Below, one piece after another: positions 1-9,764 of a stretch of 64,000 nt of DNA. The DNA is taken from contig BRYA01000386.1 of the NCBI GenBank assembly GCA_030267965.1, positions 1 through 64,000 of the forward strand, read 5' to 3'. Position 1 is the stretch's first letter. Each line of letters starts with the position of its first letter. The DNA comes from Triparma columacea. Its lineage: Eukaryota; Sar; Bolidophyceae; Parmales; Triparmaceae. Both the position numbers and the translations under genes were made by a program. Under the pieces are notes generated by a model. It was not told where the DNA came from. It searched no databases and saw only the letters and a list, made by a program, of their open reading frames with translations.

Positions 1-998
1 ACTAACGACAAAAGCAAAAGGTGCATTCGATTTCTAATACAACTAAATCGAACATAAGTAAGCGTCACGACGTATAATTCACATGGGAGGTCAAAATTCT
101 ATTGTCCCAAATACTGCCCCAAAGTGCCGCCAGCCTTAGCCAAACTTTAACCCCAGCTCCAGGTACCAACTCCAACCCCAACCCCAACCCTACCGCTACC
201 GACCGCTACTTTTAAGAAAATAGTTAAGAAACGGCCGGGTTACCCTGTCTTTTAACTTCAAATCTCACTCTAACTTCTAATCTAATTTTAACTTCTAATC
301 TAACTCTAACTTCTAATCTAACTCTAACTCTAACTCTAGCCACACAAATACAAACACAAATAATCAAGATCCCAATTAAGAAACGGCCAGGTTGCCCTGT
401 CTCTCTCCTCTAAACTTTCTCTCCTCTCAACTTCTCTCTCCTCGCAATTTCTCTCTTCTCTTAGACTCTCTCTTCTCTCCACAATCACATTCGCTCCTTT
501 TTAATTATCCCCAACCACCCATCTTCACCCTCTCCCACTGCCTTTCTCTATTTTTTCACATATCTCTGTTCAACCACTTTCTGTCCCCCTCTCATCTGAT
601 CCCATCTCCTTCATCTCTCCTGATACTAACTGTTAACTAAAATACACTCTCTTAACGCTGTATCTCCCTGCAAAACAATGACACTACCCCCCATCAGCCT
701 CACACCTCGTCTCTTCTCTCCCTTCCCCTTATTTATACAATATCCTCCCCACACATCCCCTTCACTTCCCCCAAATCTCCCACTTCCACATACAACAAAC
801 CTCTTTATCATAACACACAACTAAAAAGCGAGCCATAGAACAAAGCGATGCAAAGTGTTGAGCAAAGCGTTCAACAGTGATGACACAAGCAAGTGATATT
901 AGTCACTAATAAACAAAATTAAATCAATTTGTCCTATTAATGTTGCTGCCCTTTTAGTTACTTCCCATCCTAATTTTATCAGCACAACACAGCTAACT
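1..998. other. Intergenic simple-sequence DNA, no gene supported
   Basis: No convincing gene is seen. Positions 170-200 are a C/A-rich run of CCAACC-type units. About 255-340 is a degenerate tandem array built on CTCTAACTTCTAAT-like units. A block reading TTAAGAAACGGCC followed by CCTGTCT occurs twice, near 223-252 and 377-402. Positions 400-830 are strongly pyrimidine-rich. The few open frames here are low-complexity and lack splice-site or family support. The tail end (about 930-998) is probably the 3' flank of the leftward gene that stops at 999. Confidence 0.6.
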
Positions 999-2375
999 TT
1001 AAACATTCTGATGCTTCAGCAACAGTTCAACCACCGCTGAGTGCCCCTGCAGTTTTGCAATGTAGAGTGGTGTAGAACCATCCTTTGTTGCATGGTTGAC
1101 ATTAATCTTCTCATGCTTCAGCAACAGCTCAACCACAGCCAAGTCCCCCCACTGCGAGGCAATGTTGAGGGGTGTAGTACCATTATTCTTCGCCTGGTTG
1201 ACATTGATCTTCTCGTGCTTCAGCAACAGCTCAACCACCGCCGAGTGCCCATTCTGTGATGCAATGTATAGGGGTGTGCGACCACCATACATCGCCTGGT
1301 TGACATCAATCTTCTCATGCTTCAGCAACAGCTCAACCAATGCCAACCTCCCCTGCTGTGATGCCATAATGAGGGGTGTGCGGCCATCATCAAATACCTG
1401 GTTGACATCAATCTTCTCATGCTTTAGCAACAGCTCAACAACTGACAAGTGCACATTCTGCAATGCAATGTAGAATGGTGTAGAACCATCATTTGTTGCA
1501 TGGTTGACATTGATCTTCTCCTGCTTCAGCAACAGCTCAACCATCGCCAAGTGCCCATTCTTTGATGCAATGTAGAGGGGTGTGGCACCATCATTCATTG
1601 CCTGGTTGACATCAATCTTCTCATGCTTCAGCAACAGCTCAACCACTGACAAGTGCCCATTCTTGGATGCAATGTAGAGGGGTGTGGAACCAGTATTCAT
1701 TGCCTTGTTGACATTGATCTTCTCCTGCTTCAGCAACAGCTCAACCACCGCCAAATGCCCATTCTTCGATGCAATGTAGAGGGGTGTGGAACCATCATTC
1801 ATCGCATGGTTGACATCGATCTTCTCCTGCTTCAGCAACAGCTCAACCACAGCCAACTGCCCCTCCTGTGATGCAATGTAGAGTGGTTGGTTGACATTAA
1901 TCTTCTCCTGCTTCAGCAACAGCTCAACCACCGCCAAATGCCCATTCTTTGATGCAATGTAGAGGGGTGTGGCACCATCATTCATTGCCTGGTTGACATC
2001 AATCTTCTCCTGCTTCAGCAACAGCTCAACCACCGCCAACTGCCCCTCCTGTGATGCAATGTAGAGTGGTGTAGAACCTTCCTTTGTTGCATGGTTGACA
2101 TTGATCTTCTCCTGCTTCAGCAACAGCTCAACCACCGCCAAATGCCCATTCTTTGATGCAATGTAGAGGGGTGTGGAACCATCATTCATCGCCTGGTTGA
2201 CATTGATCTTCTCATGCTTCAGCAACAGCTCAACCACCGCAAAGTGCTCTTTCTGTGATACTATGTAAAGGGGTGTTCGACCATCATTCATTGCCTGGTT
2301 GACATCGATTTTCTCCTGCTTCAGCAACAGCTCAACCACCGCTGACTGCCCATTGTGTGATGCAATTAAGAGGGG
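999..2375 (-). repeat. 14-unit ankyrin repeat array, 102-bp period
   Basis: Fourteen 34-residue units (T-P-L-Y-I-A-S, then V-V-E-L-L-L-K, then K-I-x-V-N) run to the C-terminus. Neighbouring units are nearly identical at DNA level, which suggests recent unequal exchange or gene conversion. The fifth unit (around 1885-1900) lacks seven residues and joins straight to the next P-L-Y-I, an in-frame 21-bp deletion. The array starts directly after a BspA-like unit ([11 protein letters not shown]) with no linker. Confidence 0.9.
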
Positions 2376-5300
2376 CTTATTCCAACTCGACAAGTCAGAT
2401 TTGAAAGAGGAGGCTCCCCTAAACATGCTCTCCATATCCTTCACCTTGCTCACGTCCCAACTTGACAAGTCGGAGTTGAAGGAGGAAGCTCCACTAAACA
2501 TTCCCCGCATATTCTCCACCTTGCTCACGTCCCAACTTGACAAGTCGGAGTTGAAGGAGGAAGCTCCACCAAACATTCCCTGCATATTCTTCACATTGCT
2601 CACATCCCACCTGCTGAGATCCTCATTGAAATTATCTAAATCCCAAAAGACCCTGTCCATGCTTGTTATCTCTGAGACATCCCAATCACTTATGTGTCCA
2701 TATTTCTTGGTTGCTTCATTCTTATCTGTCAACCAATCCTTCACCATCCTCCTCAAAACATTCTTGCTGAGCTCTTCTCGAATTTGAAGGCCAACCCATA
2801 TAAACCTACCTATAAAAGCCCCTAAGACATACCACCACCCGCTACTGCTGTGGAAAATTAGCGTGTATAAGCCATAGATTAGTAATCCAGTTGTGACTAG
2901 CTTCACAACAAAGAGTAAGTGGTGAATTCTTCTCCACTCATTGTTGAAGTCAGGTTTGTTGGAGATTGCCTTGCTTTCATTGATCCCTAGTTTTGAGGCA
3001 AACCCTGAGACCCTTGATTCCCTGCGTTGTCTCTTTTTTGTGCTTTCTTCAACTTGGAGCAAACAGTGCTTTAGATCATCCCCACTGCACAGAACTTCCA
3101 AGAACCCTAAGGCCTTTCCTCCTTCAACCCATCCTGTTCTATTCTTGAAGTGAGAGAGAATGTCCTCTTGATTTTTTTCTTGATCCATTTTGTACCCCCA
3201 CTTCTTTTTTAGTTCCTCGAAAGCTTCCTCTTCCTTTCCAAAGTGGGTATAAATGAAGCCCGAGAAGTTCTCAATAATGTTTAGGCTGAAGACATATGAC
3301 CAGAAGATTCTCTGTGATTAGAGGAAGGTAGCAGAAGGAGTTAAGAAATTGCACACCCATAACAAAATTCGCACTTCCCACTACCTGCTTTCCTTAACGC
3401 ACCTGTGTATTGAGTTTACTCAGCTGTCCCTGTGTAATCTCTCTGTACTCATCCTCTATTTTTCTCAGCAGGCTTTCAAACTCAAAGTATGCCCTCTCAT
3501 TGTCTTCAGTTGTGCTTTTATTTTCTTCTATTGTGTGGAGTTCTACCTTGATTGCACTGACAACCTGGCTATGCACAAAGACTAATCCCTCTTTTACTCT
3601 CTCTTTTGCTTCTTCACTGCTTGCACTGTTGATCAAAGTAAGAAGGTTGTCCCATTCTATAGAAGCATCAAGGTAGAAGGGTGTTAGCCAGAATATTCTT
3701 CTGCTTGTGTTGCATTTTTAGTCGACTCACCTTTTGCTGTGTTTGCCACTGACTTCCCCATCGCTTCTCTGGCTGATTTTGTTCTGGCTCTTTGTACTTG
3801 CTGACCCTCGGGTAAATATTTCTGGTTTCCTTGGCCTGGGTGAACTTTCTTGTTCTTTTTCATGTCCTTTTCATATAAGATTACCAGGCTTATTGAGAAT
3901 GTTACATTAACTAAAGCAAAGAAAATGCCAATAGTATTCACTGCGCTTGAAGAGAAGCTGCCAACCAAGGAGAGAAGGTTCCTGAGAAGAGAGGTGGGGT
4001 GAGAGGGAGTTTCATGAGCATAATGGAAAGACTCTTGTATCAACCAATCCTCTCTTACCCCAAAACAGTTACCAATGCGCCTGCTACTTCTGCAAGCAAG
4101 AAGAGATTCTTGTCCTTAAAGTAAGTGCAGGGATAATAAACTAGAGGATCTAGTTTTACAAGAATATACACAAAAGATGCATTCAGTCCTGTGTAGAGAA
4201 ATGCTTGCAACATTGCAGACCCAAAATAATCTGGTCCAGCAAATGTCCTATGGATTGAAAAAGAGAGTTAGAGAGAAACCAAAACAATCCTGGCTGTCAA
4301 CCATTGACACCCACTTACCCTACTGCAATTAGAGCTGCTTTTCTGAGTAGGGTTGTGTGAATTTGGTGAGAAGTGACAGGCTAATTAAGTGATGAATGCT
4401 CAACCACCCCCTCATCATCCCTTTATGTTGTTGTCTTTCCTCCGTCCCAGCCAATTTCTCACCTTAAAAGATGGATACCCTCAAAGTAAGGGACAGTTGG
4501 TGAGTACCATTGGAAGAGAGAGCTAACTGAGGCATCAGCATTAAGGGATCTGTTCGTGATAGTGTTGGTAAGAACAGGAATACTAAACCCAAACAAAACA
4601 CCTGGTACTCACCCTTTTTTCTTTAATGATAAGGTATACCAAATGATGAAGGCAGGGAAACCTGCCCCAATCAAAATAGCATAGATAACGCCTTGTCTCA
4701 ACATGAATGTCCTGTGATTGAGGTAATGCAGAGTAAATGTGGTGAGATTGGTAGAATTGACGAGGTGATAGCGCACAAAAAACCCACATACCTAGAAGTT
4801 GATGTCTCACAAGACACACTGGGGTCAGAAATAACGACCCATTCACCATTTGCGTCATTAACACATTTGAACACAGAAGCAATAGTTTTCAACACTGGTG
4901 AGTAGTAGAGAGTCAGGAGGAAGATTAGTGTTGATATGTTTTTGAACCTCTTTGGAGATTTTTGGGGATGAAGGCGAGCTTGGTTGTAGATGAAGAGGAA
5001 AACAACAATTGGAATATATATGTAAGCATAGAACGTGTGGACCAAATTCCAGCCAGAGCCTGAGGCCAAACATTGTGAGTCTGAGATTGGGAGCTGAAAC
5101 GGAAGGGTCATGAGAGCAATCTGTGTTGAAGTTGGGAGAGGGGGATAAAGAAAGGTGAAAACAGTTGTGAGATTGGCAGCAAGAACAGAAAATAACAAGA
5201 AGAGTTGAGTTTGCAGCTCTGTATTCTCACCTTGGGCCATTGAATGTCTATCAATGTCGTGAGCTCCTGAACCTGAAAGAAGGTTGATAGAACTTTGAGG

Positions 5301-8166
5301 CGCACCATCCTTGCTCGGTTAGTTGCAATTTTCTCAACTGCAGAGTGGTGGACATAGGGGGGGAGTTTGAGTTGATGAGTATGAGTGAAATAGTATTATT
5401 TTGCACCAGGCTTACCATAGTATGTTGCACCAGCAAAAGAGAGGAAGGACAGCATGATTATTGCTGCACTGGTGATGTTGTTGCACTTCTTGCAATCACC
5501 ACTTTCATTGTATTCATCCGGAGCACAGGCAGTGCCAAGAACACAATTCACGCCGCTTTCAGAGACCAAACCGTCTGGACACTGAGGGCACGATGTGGCA
5601 GATTCAGCAACTAGGGGGGCGCTGCCGGGGTCGCATTGTAAGCAGGCTGTGGCAGCTGTGGCAGCTGTTGAGGGGTTGAAAGTTCTCAAGGGGCATGCTG
5701 TGGCGAAGAGAGGAATGAAGCGTGTGAGTTGAGGAAATGCAAAGGGACGTTTTAGGGGTTTGAACAGAGGAACGATATGTAAGATTCGATGACAAATTAG
5801 ATTCAATGACCGACAGAATTTGTTTGTAATTGTTGCAGTTGATTCTCACCTTGACATGTTGATTCTGCTGCTGCAGAGTAGGTTCCCGCCCCGCATTCTA
5901 TGCATGTGGATTCTGACGTCGCTCCCTCTGTGGGAGAGTATTTGCCGGCTTCACATCCTGAGGTTTTGGCATTTGTTTGTGGATTATTTGGGGTTTGACG
6001 TAGATGTGAGTTTTTGTGTTTTCCCCCCGTACAAACCGGACCAAATTGGATCTCCCCACCCGGCGCACACTCCTCGGACACCTCCAAAAACGACCCGTAC
6101 CCCCCTGAAACAAACCAACCAAAACAAGTTTGGGTTCTCGAGAAGAAACAAACTCACCTTGACATGTTGTGGCAGCAGTGGCTCCCTCTACTCTAGAATA
6201 GGTTCCCGCTTGGCACTTGTTGCATGTGGATTCTGCCATCGCTCCCTCTGCCCCAGAGTATTTGCCGGTTCCGCAAGTCGTGCATGTTGTGGCACCCTCC
6301 ACAGAGGAGTAGGTTCCCGCCCCACATGCTGAGGTTTTGGCGTTTGTTTGTGGATTATTTGGGGTTTGATGTACGTGTGAGTTTTCTTGTGTTGACACAC
6401 GGAACAAACCCGAATAAATCAGACCCCCTCACACCAGACCCACACTCGACCCCCCCCCCCCCACTCAGACATCCCCTCCCATCCCCAAACCCACGAAAGA
6501 AACCAACCCAAACAAATTCGGGTTCTCCAAAAGAAACAAACTCACCTTGACACGTTGTGGCAGCAGTGGCTCCCTCTACTCCAGAATAGGTTCCCGCTTG
6601 GCACTTGTTGCATGATGAGGTTGAGGCGAAAGCGTAGGTTCCCGCGGGACATTCTTCGACACATGTCGCCGCTGCCTCCCCAGAATACTTGCCGGCTTCG
6701 CACCCTGTGGTTTTGGCGTTTTTGATGAATTTGTAAGTGGTTGCTCACGCTCATGGGAGTATTTTCCTTGTATTTAATTTATTTGTTCTCCAAACAAACA
6801 TCAAACATCCCCCTCGGACGGACCCCCCTCCCAAAATAGAAGAATCCCCGGTTCTCAGAAGAAACAAACTTACCTTGACATGTCGATTCTGACGTTGCTG
6901 CAGTTGTGGACGAGTATTTGCCTGCTTCGCATCCTGTGGTTTTGGTGTTTTTTCTTTGTTAGATATTTTGTCTTTGGCGTGTGGCTTGTTTTCTTTCCAC
7001 CCCCTTGACCCCTCGGACCCCCCTCGGACCCCCCTTGGACGACCCCCCTCCAAAAATCAAAGAACCTCCGGTTCTCGAGAAGAATCAAACTTACCTTGAC
7101 ATGTCGTAGCTGCAGTTGTGGCCGAGTATTTGCCGGCTTCACATCCTGTGGTTTTTCGCGTTTTTCCTTGTGTTAGATATTTTGTCTTTGGCATGTGACT
7201 CGTTTTTCTCCCACCCTCTTGACCCTCTGACCCCCCTCGGACCCCCCTCGGACCCCCCTCGGACCCCCCTCGGACCCTCCCTTGGACGGACCCCCTACGA
7301 GAATCGAAGAAACCCCGCTTCTCGAGAAGAAACAAACTTGGACGGACCCCCCCTCGACAAGAAACAAACGTACCTTGGCATGGGTTTCCTCCTTGGACAT
7401 ATTCTCCAGTTCCCTCCGTGTACCTACCGGAAGGGCAGCCCGTGCATTGTGCCGTGGATAAGGAGGATCCGGAATATCCTGAATATGAAAACATAGACGA
7501 AAAGGAAGTACATGCACATACGTTCCATCCTGAGATATCCTGATTGAAGTTTGAGGCGAAGGAAAACATTCGAGACATAGAAGTAACCTGGGAAGTGTCC
7601 CATCCTGAGATATCCTGATTGAAGTCGGAGGCGTAGTTAAACATGTATGACATAGAAGTAACCTGGGACGTATCCCATCCTGAGATATCCTGATTGAAGT
7701 TGGAGGCGTAGTAAAACATTCGAGACATAGAAGTAACCTGGGACGTATCCCATCCTGAGATATCCTCATTGAAGTTGGAGGCGAAGTAAAACATGTATGA
7801 CATAGAAGTAACCTGGGACGTATCCCATACTGAGATATCCTGATTGAAGTCGTAGGCGCGGTTAAACATGTATGACATAGAAGTAACCTGGGAAGTGTCC
7901 CATCCTGAGATATCCTCATTGAATTGTTGGTACAAATCACAATTTCCTAAACTACGACAATAGCAACTTGAGCTGTATTGATCACCACAAAATAGGTACG
8001 ACATGTCGGTGATCAAGGAAGTGTCCCAATTGTTAATGGGACCCTTGTCTGAAGATCCAGAAAGGTGAGAATCGATGGCATCCTTCAATGCTTGTTTGGT
8101 CGTAGGTTGGAAACCAAGGACGATCCCTGGCAAGAGGGCTAGGATGAGGAAGAGCATGGTTTTCAT
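999..8166 (-). CDS. 1769-aa chimeric membrane protein: signal peptide, BspA-like repeats, Cys-rich GCC2/GCC3 repeats, polytopic core, second BspA block, ankyrin array
   Basis: Probable cell-surface sensor or channel-like protein; function unknown. I joined 16 exons: 8166-7374, 7145-7095, 6933-6874, 6704-6546, 6328-6158, 5957-5850, 5697-5416, 5337-5231, 5120-4792, 4711-4613, 4582-4463, 4342-4319, 4247-4059, 3981-3731, 3656-3403, 3311-999. The total of 5310 nt is in frame throughout. Residues 1-18 are a signal peptide. About 20-240 are 25-residue BspA-like (DUF285) units with W-D-T-S-Q-V. About 250-450 are Cys-rich units (C-x-A-G-x-Y) like the ephrin-receptor-like GCC2/GCC3 family. About 525-905 hold several membrane segments. 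About 1131-1176 are one or two more TMs, 1205-1310 a second DUF285 block, and 1311-1769 fourteen 34-residue ankyrin repeats. GCC2/GCC3 domains in front of TRP-like polytopic regions are known in protists; matching this core to that family is inference. The 729-codon ankyrin frame is in phase with the upstream exons through a TAATCACAG acceptor. Confidence 0.8.
5416..7145 (-). repeat. Tandemly duplicated exon-intron units encoding the Cys-rich repeats
   Basis: Six consecutive exons (7145-7095, 6933-6874, 6704-6546, 6328-6158, 5957-5850, 5697-5416) all begin and end in phase 1, so each can be gained or lost without shifting the frame. Most begin with C-E-A-G-K-Y or C-G-A-G-T-Y and end with T-C-Q. 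The introns are repeated too. The donor side reads CAAGGTAAGTTTGTTTCTTC or close variants in four introns. The acceptor side shares a stretch around TGTGGATTATTTGGGGTTTG at about 5979-5998 and 6350-6369. This shows duplication of whole exon-plus-intron blocks. Confidence 0.85.
7225..7290. repeat. 11-bp minisatellite in intron 1
   Basis: About five near-perfect copies of an 11-bp unit, CTCGGACCCCC on the plus strand, lie inside the first intron of the leftward chimeric gene. A shorter run of the same unit sits in the next intron near 7012-7040, consistent with the introns being copies of each other. Confidence 0.8.
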
Positions 8167-8731
8167 ATATATGGTGAAGGTTAGGCCTTAAATGGAGAGG
8201 TAGGGGCAAGGGTTCGAGGGGGTCCGAGGAAATTTAGAAGAATCTCCAGGTAGTGGGGGGTATGGGGTACGTGGGGGATACGGTGAAAGATAGGGGTAAG
8301 TATGTGGTAGGTATGGGTTTTGTAGTTGTGTAGTTGTGTAGAGTTGTGTAGAGTTGTGCAGTTGTATGATAACAGCAATCAGCACTGATATTATTGAGAA
8401 TATTTTTTGACAGTTGGAGCCTGAATTCGCTCGACAGCGCCTATTAAAATTTAGCAAGCCGGCACGAAGTTACAATAAGCAAAAAATTCAAACAAGTACT
8501 CGTCTACGCGCAGCACTTTGTAAACCTTTTTGCCTTAATTTACACTTTTAGGAAATTGCCTTCGAACGTCATCTCAAAAACGACAACTTCTACGTCCTCC
8601 ATATCTCTAGCTCTCAATCTCGTCCACCCTCTACTTGTTTTAACTTTCCCGCACCCACCCAAAAATGTCCCTCCATATTTCCACCCTCCCCTCACCTCCA
8701 TTTCTTCACAATTTCTGGCAATTTCTTCAAT
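8167..8731. promoter_or_regulatory. Divergent intergenic region between the chimeric receptor and a small gene
   Basis: 565 bp separate the leftward start codon (8166) from the proposed rightward start (8732). The first 200 bp carry GTGGGGG-rich and TTGTGTAG-type short repeats (about 8230-8360). The region 8560-8700 is pyrimidine-rich. No recognisable box element is seen. It is assigned as promoter DNA by position only. Confidence 0.35.
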
Positions 8732-9571
8732 ATGCCTCCTCGCAAGAAAGCGAGATCATCTCCCTCGGGGAAGTCGTAAGTCTCCTCCAAATCATATTCT
8801 TGATACCCTCCATACCCCTTATACCCTCAAATTGTCCACAACCCCAATCATCCATCACTCATTCCCATCGGAGGCGGATTAATGTATCACTGTTTCCAAC
8901 CTTTACCGTCCTCATAATCCTTATATTATCGTATCAAAGACTCACACCATGATGGACCTCCTCTCTCTCTATCCCCTCACTCACACCGTTCCCCCAAACA
9001 GATCCAAGAATGCCTCGTCGCCTCCCCCAGTATCTCAGGCAAAATCTCTCTCTCCCCTGGCCTCTTACCTACATTTCCTGGCCCACGTGTCCAATCTAAG
9101 TGACTCGACTGCAATAATTGATAGCATCGCCTCGAAGAAACCGAGCATGATAACAATGAGTAACGGACTGAGTATGGATGCTATGAGAGCCTCTAGGATT
9201 ATACCACTAGCCATTTCAATCATTGAGGTGAGAAAGGGAAAATAGGAAGGTGCTGTGCGGCGCTGCCGGGAGCCAAGCGAGTGTGTCAATACAAGGCGTT
9301 GTACAAGCTGCACAAAACTTAACACCCCAATCTCACATATGTTCACCTCACACCGTCTCCCCTGCTTCGTCCCCTTCCTCTCTCACCTTCGCAGTATCTT
9401 TGTGGCTTCCAGCGCTCCCACCCTTCTTCTGAAATCTCCCAATCCTCCTCGATCGTCCTCTCCATTTTCTGCAACTCCCTGGCCAACTCCCCTCCACAGT
9501 CAAACCAAGCTGCATACACACTGCAACTGCTCCCTACAGCACCCTGGCAGACTCTGCAAGGCTCCACTTGA
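8732..9571 (+). CDS. Small hypothetical protein, three exons
   Basis: Exons 8732-8775, 9002-9227 and 9395-9571 join in frame to 148 residues. The protein starts M-P-P-R-K-K-A-R-S and has a Ser/Pro-rich N-terminus. An Ile/Met-rich, probably helical middle follows, and it ends T-L-Q-G-S-T. Both introns have long pyrimidine tracts before AACAG and CGCAG, which favours this strand. The reverse strand also offers an open frame with good splice signals: 9714 to about 9393, then about 9270 downward. That frame contains a Cys-x2-Cys segment and a charged helix, so the strand is not certain. I do not recognise the family. It lies tail-to-tail with the receptor kinase gene. Confidence 0.45.
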
Positions 9572-9633
9572 CCACTAGGGATGAAAAAGTTTTGGTCAAA
9601 AACTCTAAAACTGAGGGCAGGGGTTAGCACAAA

Positions 9634-9655
9634 CCCTAACCCTAACCCTAACCCA
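9634..9655. repeat. Interstitial telomere-type repeat (CCCTAA)3
   Basis: Three exact CCCTAA units plus a degenerate fourth (CCCAAA) lie in the 3' intergenic space between two convergent genes. CCCTAA is the complement of TTAGGG, the telomere repeat of many eukaryotes including stramenopiles. The tract is far too short to be a telomere end. Confidence 0.75.
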
Positions 9656-9764
9656 AACCATTCATCTTCTATCTTCACAACACTGCTAACTTTAGCCTTC
9701 CCACCTCCTATCACTTCTTTAACGCTACCATCAGCGCCTCCAACACTTGCTCTCCTTCATTCCC

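Noticed and set aside
3394..3636. Separate small gene of 80 codons
   Set aside because: It starts from TTG and both edges are splice sites; it is exon 15 of the chimeric receptor.
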